Positions 1 through 9,905 of a stretch of 64,000 nt of DNA are shown here, piece by piece. Where the stretch lies: positions 686,988-750,987 of the forward strand of contig CM036167.1 of NCBI GenBank assembly GCA_020631735.1, given 5' to 3'. Every line of letters begins with the position of its first letter. Positions within the stretch are counted from its first letter, which is position 1. The DNA comes from Saccharum officinarum (lineage: Eukaryota; Streptophyta; Magnoliopsida; Poales; Poaceae). The translations under genes were made by a program, and so were the position numbers. The notes beneath the pieces are model-generated. The model saw only the letters and a list, made by a program, of their open reading frames with translations, was not told the DNA's origin and searched no databases.

Positions 1-3000
1 TGGTTGTAATGGACGCGATGTGTGCGCTTTAAGTAATCTAATTAGTGGTGTTGTGTTAATTGGAATGACTTATTATGCCCCTGTTTTATTGTATGAATTT
101 ATTCTCTCCAGTAATTTCAGTACGGCATGATCTTTCATTCAGTCGCAATTCCTACAACATCACCTAATAATTACTGTTGCTGAAACATGCAGATGCCGAA
201 CACTCGTCGTACCGTGTATGGTGCCGCTGAGGCTGGTGGCAGTGCAGCCGCTAGTGATGACCGTGATCCACCACCGCCTCCTCCACCCTACACTGCGGAA
301 CAGTTTTTCGCACAATTTCTTGGAAGCCAACGTAATATGGAGAGCATGCAACAGAATATGGAAGCTGCGTTGCGCAGTATCGCAGACAACACCCGTCGAG
401 GAATAAACCCGGGTGGTCACGAAGCAAATCAGTACAGCAGTTTCAAGGACTTCATGGATACTCGTCCACCGATCTTTAAGGAAGCCGCAGAACCCTTGGA
501 TGCAGAAGAGTGGATTAATACTATGGAAGACAAGTTCCGTGTATTGAGAATGACTGAAGTGTTGAAGACTGAGTATGCAGCTCATCAACTTCAAGGTCCG
601 GCAGGAATGTGGTGGAAACATCACCGCACCACTTTTCCTCCCCATACTCACATCACTTGGAGGGAGTTCACCGAAGCCTTCCGTGGAACGTACATTCCAC
701 CTGGTCTGACCGAGATGAAGCTTGGGGAATTCCTGGCACTGAATCAAGGCACAAAGACTGTAACTCAATATCTACATGCATTCAATAACCTGAGCCGTTA
801 TGCTCCTGATATGGTGAATACTGAGGCCAAGAAGATCGCTAGCTTCAAGAGAGGCCTAAATCCCAAGATGATGAAACATGTGGGTACAAATATGAGGACT
901 GGTTTTAATGATTTCGTTAGTGACTGTCTGAAGCAAGAGAAGAACAACAATGTTTATGCTGCTTCCAAGATCCGTAAGAGAGCTTTCGAGTCGGGTTCAT
1001 CCCAGTCCAGAGCCCCAGTGGCCAACCGTCCAGCTTATCGATCGCCTGCCCAGGTGCAAGGTTTAGGCCACCGCAAAGAAAGAATCAGAATGCTCAGCAA
1101 CCCCAGAGGAACAGAAACCATTCAAGATGGCATTGCCTCAGGCGAAGATAGGACAAGGCAGTTCATCTGGAACTGTGGCTCAAGTGAAGGGACCGTGCTT
1201 CAACTGCAACCAACCCGGACACTTTGCGAAGTTTTGTCCCTACCCAAGGAAACAGCAAACGCAGTATCAAGCTCGTGTGCATCACACCACCGTGGATGAC
1301 ATCCCTGAAGGAGAACCGGTAACAGCTGGTATGTTTTCTATCAACAATCATCCTGCAGTAGTCTTGTTTGATTCCGGATCATCTCATTCCTTTGTAAGTC
1401 AAGCTTTTGTTAAGAGGCATGAGCAAAAGATAGTTGAATTGGAATGTGCTTATAAAATCAGTTCAGCTGGGCTGATCTGTTGACTAATCAGATAGTTCAG
1501 GGAGTAACCCTAAACATATCAAACCGGCAATATAAGCTTAATCTGATAGTCATGCCAGGGTTAGTTTTGGATGTGATCATGGGTATGAACTGGATGAATA
1601 AGATGGGGGTAGTAATCGATGTTGGAGGAAGGAGTATCTCTCTCAAGGAACCAAGTGGAGAAGGCACTTTTCGAGTGGTCCTACCTCGGAAAGTAGACCT
1701 AGCTAGCACGACTTGTGCGGTCCAAACTACTCTGCTAGCCCAGATTCCAGTGGTCTGTGAGTTTCCAGATGTGTTTCCGGATGAGTTACCTGGACTTCCA
1801 CCAGACCGAGATGTTGAGTTTGCCATTGAGTTAATTCCGGGAACAGCACCGATCTCGAGAAGGCCCTATCGGATGCCTCCCAATGAGTTAGCCGAATTGA
1901 AGAAGCAACTTCAGGACTTACTAAAGAAGGTTTGATTCGTCCCAGCTCGTCTGAATGGGGATGCCCCGCTCTATTTGTGAAAAAGAAGAAGGATAACTCC
2001 TTACGCATGTGCGTGGATTATCGACCACTGAATGCAGTGACAATTAAAAACAAGTATCCTCTTCCTCGGATTGATATATTGTTTGACCAGTTGTCTAAAG
2101 CCAAAGTGTTCTCTAAGATAGATTGAGATCAGGATACCATCAGATTAAGATTAGGCCGCAAGATGTGCCTAAGACTGCGTTCTCTACCAGATATGGTTTG
2201 TACGAGTACTTGTCATGTCCTTCGGATTGACAAACGCTCCTGCATACTTTATGTATCTGATGAATTCTGTTTTCATGCCAGAGTTGGACAAGTTTGTGAT
2301 TGTGTTCATTGATGACATTCTAATATATTCAGAGAATGAAGAAGATCACGCAGAGCACCTCAGGATTGTCTTGACTAGACTCAGGGAACATCAACTATAT
2401 GCGAAGTTCAGCAAGTGTGAGTTCTGGCTTAAGACAGTTCCTTTTCTCGGCCACGTGTTGTCTGAAAATGGCATTTCCGTAGACCCTAGTAAGGTGCAAG
2501 AGGTTATGGACTGGAAGTCACCAACCTCAGTGCATGAAGTTCGCAGTTTTCTTGGTTTAGCCGGTTACTATCGTCGCTTCATACCGGATTTCTCGAAGAT
2601 TGCCAAACCAATGACAAGCCTGTTACAGAAGGATCATAAGTTTGTATGGACAGAGGAGTGCGAGGCAGCTTTCTGCACCTTGCGAAAGTTGTTGACCACT
2701 GCTCCTGTTCTGGCCCAACCGGATATAGAAAAGTCTTTTGATGTGTTCTGTGACGCATCTAAGAATGGGTTAGGATGTGTACTAATGCAAGATGGAAGGG
2801 TCATTGCCTATGCCTCACGTCAATTGAGGAAGCATGAAGTTAATTATCCTACACACGATTTGGAGCTTGCAGCAGTAGTGCATGCTCTAAAGATTTGGAG
2901 ACACTACCTAATGGGTAATGTGTGTAACCTCTTTACAGATCATAAGAGTCTCAAATACATTTTTACCCAATCTGAGTTGAACATGTGACAGAGAAGATGG

Positions 3001-4645
3001 TTAGAGCTGATAAAGGACTATAATCTAAATGTGCATTATCATCCCGGGAAGGCTAATGTAGTAGCAGATGCACTGAGTAGAAAATCACATGCTATTGATG
3101 TGCAACCGTTGTTTGAAGAAGGGTTCAATTTGCTACATCCTGCTGTGTTGCATAATCTTCAGATCAGTTGTACTTTGGAAGACCAGATCATTGAAAGTCA
3201 GAGGACAGATAAGGGAATCTTTCATATCAAGGAGAAGATGAAGAGGAACCCACCAAACACTTTCGATTGGATGACCAAGGAGTGTTATGGTTTAAGGATC
3301 GCCTGGTGGTACCAAAGGATAGAGAGCTTAAGAACAAGTTGATGAATGAGACCCATCATTCTAAGCTATCTATTCACCCCGGAAGTAGTAAGATGTACCA
3401 AGATTTGCGACCCCGTTATTGGTGGACTAAGATGAAAAAGAAATTGCAGCATACGTTGCTCGTTGCGACATGTGTTGTAGAGTTAAAGCTCTTCACATGA
3501 GACCTGCAGGACTTCTGCAACCCTTGTCTGTACCCGATTGGAAATGGGATGATATAAGTATGGATTTCATCACTGGTCTTCCCACCACACAGAAGGGACA
3601 TGATTCTATTTGGGTCATAGTAGATCGTCTCACCAAGACAGCTCACTTTCTGCCAGTTAAGACGACATTCCGACCACCTCAATATGCAGAAAAGTATATT
3701 GCTGAGATTGTCCGATTACATGGTATACCAAAAACGATCGTGTCTGATCGTGGTTCACAGTTTACCTCTCATTTTTGGGAACATCTTCATAAAGGTTTGG
3801 GTACTAGTTTGATTCGTAGTACGGCTTACCATCCACAGACAGACGGGCAGACAGAACGAGTTAATGCTGTACTTGAAGATATGCTTAGAGCTTGTGTACT
3901 ATCATCCAGAGGCTCATGGGAATCCTGGTTACCATTGGCAGAATTCGCTTACAACAACAGTTACCAAGAGAGTATCAAGATGGCACCTTTTGAAGCTTTA
4001 TATGGCAGGAAGTGCAGGACACCGTTAAATTGGGTAGAGCCTGGAGAAAGAAGGTTTTATGGAATTGATTTTGTAGATGAGGCAGAGAAGAAGGTCCGTA
4101 TTATCCAACAAAACATGCAAGCTGCACAGTCTCGTCAGAAGAGTTATGCAGACAAGAGAAGGAGACCATTGGATTTCCAAGTGGGTGACTATGTCTATTT
4201 GAAGGTTACCCCATGAAGAAGAAACGGTTTGGAATCAAGCAGAAACTGTCTGCTAGATATATCGGACCATACCAGATCATAGAGAAAAAGGGTCCCGTGG
4301 CGTACAAGTTGCAGTTGCCAGAAGGATGAGTTCGATCTTTCCCGTCTTTCACGTATCCCAGTTGAAGAAATGTCTGCGTGTTCCGGAAGAGAGAATAGAA
4401 CCGCAGGGTATTCGGATCAAGGCGGACTTGGAATATCGTGAACAACCGGTTCGAGTTCTGGATACAAAGGACCGAGTCACTCGGAATAAAGTGGTAACAA
4501 CCTACAAGGTTCAGTGGAGCCATCATGATGAGAGTGATGCTTCATGGGAAACGGGAGAATATCTTCAAACCGCGTATAAAGATTTTTACGATAAATGGTT
4601 CGTAACTCAAAATCTCGGGACGAGATTCTTATAAGGGGGGAGGGC
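1..4645 (+). mobile_element. Ty3/gypsy chromovirus (Tekay/Del type), copy 1, internal region, truncated by window start
   Basis: This is the internal part of the first of two head-to-tail retrotransposon copies. Position 1 corresponds to about 8776 in copy 2, so the 5' LTR, primer-binding site and the extra upstream ORF lie outside the window. The gag-pol region ends at 4634. A purine-rich polypurine tract (about 4634-4645) abuts the LTR that starts with TGTAACACCCC at 4646. Compared with copy 2 the coding part has at least eight single-base deletions, so it cannot be read as one frame. Placement in Tekay/Del rests on the gag-pol order, the chromodomain-like end and the TGTAACACCC LTR start. 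Confidence 0.93.
187..4634 (+). pseudogene. gag-pol polyprotein of copy 1, frameshifted and interrupted
   Basis: The order is gag, zinc knuckle, protease, reverse transcriptase, RNase H, integrase and chromodomain-like end. Gag starts at 187 ([10 protein letters not shown]). The knuckle [14 protein letters not shown] is near 1198-1239. The protease DSG is near 1371. The RT motif FIDDILIYS is near 2308-2334. The integrase DFITG is near 3563, with NPQTDGQTER-like context (HPQTDGQTER) near 3831. Breaks by comparison with copy 2: indels between 1048 and 1127, then one-base deletions near 1470, 1927, 2125, 2208, 3243, 3441, 4212 and 4323. A CGA to TGA stop lies at 2986-2988. The frame therefore changes repeatedly. 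Whether these are real mutations or consensus errors beside the assembly gap is open. Confidence 0.93.
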
Positions 4646-6764
4646 TGTAACACCCCTGGGTGTTAAGCATGCATTAGCATCCAAGGCACTAGTCATAATC
4701 ATCTCATACATGGTTATCATTACATGCAATATAGACCCTTTTAAATTTTAGAGTTGAAAAACAACTACTCAAAACCCAAATGCTGCATTTAAGTGCTAAG
4801 GAGTGATGAAACTTTGTGTAGCTACAATTTTAAATAATCTAGAATAAATAAACATGATTTTTGGAGCAACTCTTGAATTCAAATTCCTTCAAATTTTGCT
4901 TTTAAAAATATTCTAGAAAAATGAATTTTTACTTAAAATTTAGCTTTGAATCCCAAATTCAAAATCTATTAGAATTTTGAAAAGTGCCCTACATGAAAGT
5001 TGTAGAGAATTAAATTTTGAACAACTTTTATTTTGGGCAAAAGTTCTGAAAACCTCTTTTTCATCTTCAAATTCAAATTTGAAACAAATAGAGAAATCTG
5101 AAAATATTAAATTATAAAATAAAAATGGTTTTTCATTTTAGTGGGCCGCGGCTTCCCTTTCGGCCCGTGCAGACGCCGGCCTGGCCCACTCACCCCCGCT
5201 CCCCTCCGCGCGCGGCGCCCGCGCCCGCGCACGCCGCGCTCAGGCCGTGGCCGCCGCGTGGCTGCCGCTCGCCGTCTCCGGCGTACGGGTGGCGAGCCGT
5301 GGGCTCCACCGGCCGCGCCACGCGCCCTAAAGCTGCACCCGTTCCTCCCTCGCCAGCACACGCTCATTTTTGCCTCGCTCGGCTTCGCACGAGCAGCAGC
5401 AGCCGCCGCTCTCGCCTCCTCGCGCGCGCCACCGCGCTCCCCGAGACGAACGCCGCCGTCCCCGCTCAACGGCCGCGCCACCTCCCGATTCGTCTCGCAG
5501 CGGCTCCGCCACCTTCTCCTCTCTCCCAACGGGGCTCGGTACCCTTGTTCGACGACGGTGAGGCTCAATTTCTCCTCTTCCGCGCGCACCACCGTCGCCG
5601 CCGCCGGGCTCGAGCTCCGCCACCGGCGCCCTCGCTCCTCCTTCTTCCCTTGCTTCGCGCGGTCGTGCTCGCCATCCTTGCGGGAGTCATGCGTGCTCGG
5701 GGTTGCAACTCGAAGCGGAGGACGGCCGTTGGCCGACGGCGACCGCCGCGTCGCCCCGCGACGTCGGACGCCGGCACCCGTGGCCGCGCCCCGCGCTTCG
5801 CCCCCTCTGCTCTCTGGGCCAAGCGGGCTTGGGCCGAACCAACGAGCCGGGCGCCTTTCTTTTTCCCGCGCGGCGCACCGGTTGAAAATGGCCGTGGGCC
5901 GGTGATTTCAAGTGGGCTGGCCCGTTAAACGATTTTCAAATTTCGTTTTTGAATTTCTATTTTTGTTTTGGGAAAAGAAAATACTTGAAAAATGTTTGGT
6001 ACAATTTATAGCTCCAAAAATCATGAAACAAAGTTTGAAATGTTCCTCTTGAATAGATCTACAGTTTAAAAAATTTCATGATAAAATTGTAACACTTTAC
6101 TGTGCAAATTTATTTAATTGCTATAAATGCTGATATCTTAGAAAAATGTGTAGTAAATAAAATAATGAAGGGAAAATGTGATTCTTGTTGCTTTAATATT
6201 TATTAGTCATGTACTTTCTAGGAAAAATATTGGTGAAGCATGTNNNNNNNNNNNNNNNNNNNNNNNNNNNNNNNNNNNNNNNNNNNNNNNNNNNNNNNNN
6301 NNNNNNNNNNNNNNNNNNNNNNNNNNNNNNNNNNNNNNNNNNNCAGAATGGTCAGATGTACTATGGGTACTGCTCCAACTGTCTGTATCCGGCGATGACG
6401 ACAACTAGGACCTTGGGCAAGTCACTCTGTTCGTCTTATCTACTGCTTTTGTGGACCATGACTATCTACTGCACTGTAATTGAACTAAGTGTGTGTGTAA
6501 AACTACTTGCTTCCGCTATGTTATTTTGAACTATGTTGTAATAACTTTTATTCGAACTCCGATGTACTCCACTTTTATTGTGAACTCTACGTATCATGTG
6601 AACTGTGGCTGCTAAATCAGTAGATCTTGGTTGTATGTTGGTTGGTTTGAAATCCCGCGTGATTTCACGGAATCTCGGGTTATACGGGTTTAAGTTTGGT
6701 AAATTAACCGCCTCGGTGGAAGATTTTCTGACTTAATCTCGTATAATTACGTTGATCCGTTACA
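4646..6764 (+). repeat. Shared LTR: 3' LTR of copy 1 and 5' LTR of copy 2, incomplete because of the N gap
   Basis: It starts TGTAACACCC at 4646, just after the copy 1 polypurine tract. It ends in GTTACA at 6764, just before the copy 2 primer-binding site. It aligns along its length with 13427-17372. A run of 100 N at 6244-6343 replaces what is about 1.9 kb in the 3' LTR (15042-16947), so the real LTR is about 3.95 kb. The middle (5150-5900) is strongly GC-rich. Long open frames on both strands there are a composition effect and not genes. Confidence 0.92.
6244..6343. other. Assembly gap (100 N)
   Basis: Exactly 100 N, the usual placeholder for a gap of unknown size. The left edge matches 15041 and the right edge matches about 16948 of the 3' LTR, so roughly 1.9 kb of LTR sequence is missing. 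Confidence 0.98.
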
Positions 6765-6766
6765 GC

Positions 6767-6778
6767 TGGTATCGGAGC
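6767..6778 (+). other. Primer-binding site (initiator tRNA-Met type)
   Basis: TGGTATCGGAGC begins 2 bases after the LTR end. The usual plant form is TGGTATCAGAGC, complementary to the 3' end of initiator tRNA-Met, so this copy has one difference (A to G). Confidence 0.9.
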
Positions 6779-7549
6779 ATGGTTTAGCATGTTTACTGTT
6801 CACATGGGTATTTAAAAAACAAAACTGTGTTTTCAACTAAGCTTTTAAATTTAAGAGTGTGCCAGTGGTCATATCCTTTATGCCCAATAAGGACTCTAGG
6901 TGGCTTAATTAAGTACTAACTTAGGGGTTTGCATCATATTTGAAATTTCGTCGCTCATACGGCGTGCTATTGTATGAGTGCCATTCAATTGAGTGGTAAT
7001 GTATGGATCAATTCCCTCTACGCCTTGGTAAGTGAGAGTTGTGAGAGCATGGTCGGATACACTGCCGATCTAGGGGAGTGCTTATGTGATACCGAAATAC
7101 TTACGTGCCATGCGCATGTTCGTATGATGGTATTCAAATGGTGGGGACTTCCGTCACGTAGTGACGATGCCGTCAATAGGACGATGATTTGGGTAGTTGT
7201 TACCGTTATACTCGTATCTGGGGATGCGTGTAGAGCGAGTAACTTACTTTACTGCTTTCTTGCATATTTTCATACTGTGAGGTTGGGCTGAAGTGACTTT
7301 TTGCAGGTACATAACAACGCTTTCGAGTAGTACGTATTAGTTACGTTACAAGAGATCGTTGTATGCCACCGTTTATTCCGTTAGTAGTTATTAGTTTTCT
7401 AAGTTTGTGAGGACGTACGGAACGTGCATGTATCATGATTGTGCATTTCATTCATGGCATTGTTCCTCCCTTATAAGTTGATTATCTCATTTCGTAAAAA
7501 TGCCAACTTAAAAATCTGTTCTCACCGCGGTAATAAAATTTTGCTACAG

Positions 7550-8598
7550 ATGGCACGTACCAAGCAGACAGCTCGCAAGTCCACCGACAGAGCTCCCCGT
7601 CATCAGCTAGCTCCACGCACTCATCAGCGCCACACTTTTCTTGGAGAGTTTGGGATGCCTACGCTCTTGTGGAGAGTACTCAGCGATGTAGGCTATCCTG
7701 ATGGATGGAGCCCCGCTACTTTTGGTCGAATGAGCGGTTGGGGAAGGACTTTTGGTGACTGTGGAAGCAGTAGTTCGTCCTCGAGGTGATGGTTCTGAGT
7801 GGACCGGTTGGCATTTTGAGTCAACTGGCAGGACCCCTGAAGAAGCCGCTGAGAGGGCAGCCTTTGGGATCCTGAGGGATATCATGGATCGCTTTCCTCA
7901 GGAGTTGGCAGCAGCTTTAGTTGGAGTCTTTCCGAGGGGCAACCCCTCCACTGACTCATGGCAGCAGGCAAGAGGAAGATCTCTGGAGATTAGCGCTGCG
8001 GAAGCACAAAACAGTGACAACCCCGCTATGAGTGCTATGTTCGCAGTGATGAGCTTTTGATGGAGTGGAAGGTAGCCTGAGACGTGTGTCTAGTGCTCTT
8101 GGTCAGGCTCGTGATGACCGCCGTCAGCTTCAGAGAGATCACGACGCCGAGATTGAGAGGCTTAACACAGAGATGGCTCAGTTGACTCGCTAGAGAGATC
8201 AGGCTACCCAGAGGACTGTGGTTTTCAAAGGAGATGTGCGTGCCCTGAGAGAGCAGGTTGAGCGACTGACCACCGCCAACGGGAACGCTGAGCGCATGTT
8301 GACTCATGTGCTCCATCAGAGGAATGAAGCCTGGTCCGCAGAGAATGTGTTGAGGGCTAGACAGTATGAGCTAGAGCAACAGTTGGCTTATGCAGAGGAA
8401 TATAATGACAATCTGCATGAGGAGGTTCATCGGCTGAACAATCAACTCAACCCCTATGTTCCTCCTGGTGCGGCAGAGATGGATTTGAATGAAGACGAAG
8501 ATCCTGAAGAGCCCGAAGCACCAGTTGGGGAGCACCACGACGCTGCTAATGGCGACGAAGCCAACGTCTCGGACTTAGACAGCGACCACGATGAGTAG
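7550..8598 (+). pseudogene. Extra retrotransposon ORF with histone H3-tail mimic, coiled coil and acidic C-terminus (broken)
   Basis: I do not recognise a named family for the whole protein. The ATG at 7550 opens MARTKQTARKST, identical to plant histone H3 through T11 once Met is removed. It keeps the K4 and K9 contexts (ARTKQ, TARKS). It then diverges (DRAPRHQLAPR), where H3 has GGKAPRKQLATK. This frame runs to a TGA at 7787. A second frame from about 7750 carries VTVEAVVRP, EWTGWHFESTG and a helix-like TPEEAAERAAFGILRDI (beta-beta-alpha look), ending at 8060. A third frame from about 8080 is a heptad-rich coiled coil to about 8450, with an in-frame TAG at 8191-8193. The end is very acidic (rich in D/E, stop at 8596-8598). 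The three segments look like one ancestral reading frame with two frameshifts and one nonsense codon. It lies between the primer-binding site and gag. Function is unknown; chromatin mimicry is inference. Confidence 0.8.
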
Positions 8599-8962
8599 GC
8601 TAGTAGTTGTTACGCTAACTACTAGGTTCCATCTACATGATCTTTTGCTTTGTTGGCATGTTGGGTATGTAATAATGAGTAGAAAGACTAAGGCTTTGAT
8701 GTAATGTTGGAAAGCTTGGATATGTTTGTGGCGGTATCCGAACGTCAAAAGTCCAGTGTATGTATGCTGGCAACTTGGTTGTAATGGACGCGATATGTGC
8801 GCTTTAAGTAATCTAATTTAGTGGTGTTGTGTTAATTGGAATGACTTATTATGCCCCTGTTTTATTGTATGGATTTATTCTCTCTAGTAATTTCAGTACG
8901 GCATGATCTTTCATTCAGTCGCAATTCCTACAACATCACCTAACAGTTACTGTTGCTGAAAC
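8599..8962 (+). other. Spacer between extra ORF and gag
   Basis: This non-coding leader segment of copy 2 is about 364 bp. Its right part (8776-8962) is nearly identical to window positions 1-186, which fixes the register between the two copies. I see no ORF or other feature in it. Confidence 0.7.
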
Positions 8963-9838
8963 ATGCAGATGCCGAACACTCGTCGTACCGTGTATGGTGC
9001 CGCTGAGGCTGGTGGCAGTGCAGCCGCTAGTGATGACCGTGATCCACCACCGCCTCCTCCACCCTACACTGCGGAACAGTTTTTAGCACAATTTCTTGGA
9101 AGCCAACGTAATATGGAGAGTATGCAACAGAATATGGAAGCTGCGTTGCGCAGTATCGCAGACAACACCCGTCGAGGAATGAACCTGGGTGGTCACGAAG
9201 CAAATCAGTACAGCAGTTTCAAGGACTTCATGGATACTCGTCCACCGATCTTTAAGGAAGCCGCAGAACCCTTGGATGCAGAAGAGTGGATTAATACTAT
9301 GGAAGACAATTTCCGTGTATTGAGAATGACTGAAGTGTTGAAGACTGAGTATGCAGCTCATCAACTTCAAGGTCCAGCAGGAATGTGGTGGAAACATCAC
9401 CGCACCACTTTTCCTCCCCATACTCACATCACTTGGAGGGAGTTCACCGAAGCCTTCCGTGGAACGTACATTCCACCTGGTCTGACCGAGATGAAGCTTG
9501 GGGAATTCCTGACACTGAATCAAGGCACAAAGACTGTAACTCAATATCTACATGCATTCAATAGCCTGAGCCGTTATGCTCCTGATATGGTGAATACTGA
9601 GGCCAAGAAGATCGCTAGCTTCAAGAGAGGCCTAAATCCCAAGATGATGAAACATGTGGGTACAAATATGAGGACTGGTTTTAATGATTTCGTTAGTGAC
9701 TATCTGAAGCAAGAGAAGAACAACAATGTTTATGCTGCTTCCAAGATCCGTAAGAGAGCGTTCGAGTCGGGTTCATCCCAGTCCAGAGCCCTAGTGGCCA
9801 ACCGTCCGGCTTATCGATCGCCCAGGTGCAAGGTTTAG
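8963..9838 (+). CDS. gag: Gag protein of copy 2, N-terminal and middle part
   Basis: The reading frame gives 291 residues. It starts [18 protein letters not shown], and the third codon is also Met, so the true start may be 8969. It has a proline run near residues 30-34 and the plant retrotransposon gag core, including [12 protein letters not shown] and the [11 protein letters not shown] stretch (about residues 100-170). Gag forms the particle and packages RNA. The frame shifts before the zinc knuckle, which is read from 9906 onward. Copy 1 has four extra bases near 1048 compared with this copy near 9821, so the original join must be inferred from other family members. Confidence 0.85.
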   Translation: MQMPNTRRTVYGAAEAGGSAAASDDRDPPPPPPPYTAEQFLAQFLGSQRNMESMQQNMEAALRSIADNTRRGMNLGGHEANQYSSFKDFMDTRPPIFKEAAEPLDAEEWINTMEDNFRVLRMTEVLKTEYAAHQLQGPAGMWWKHHRTTFPPHTHITWREFTEAFRGTYIPPGLTEMKLGEFLTLNQGTKTVTQYLHAFNSLSRYAPDMVNTEAKKIASFKRGLNPKMMKHVGTNMRTGFNDFVSDYLKQEKNNNVYAASKIRKRAFESGSSQSRALVANRPAYRSPRCKV

Positions 9839-9905
9839 GCCACCGCAAAGAAAGATTCAGAATGCTCAGCAACCCCAGAGGAATCAGAAACCATTCAAGA
9901 TAGCA

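Noticed and set aside
5107..5928. Long overlapping open frames on both strands in the GC-rich LTR middle
   Set aside because: The same block in the other LTR (13892-14723) has different frames because of small indels. The residues are R/A/P-rich, as expected from GC-rich DNA. Not protein genes.
6974..7291. 105-residue open frame after the primer-binding site
   Set aside because: No recognisable domain, no relation to the H3-mimic frame, and no second copy in the window to test conservation.
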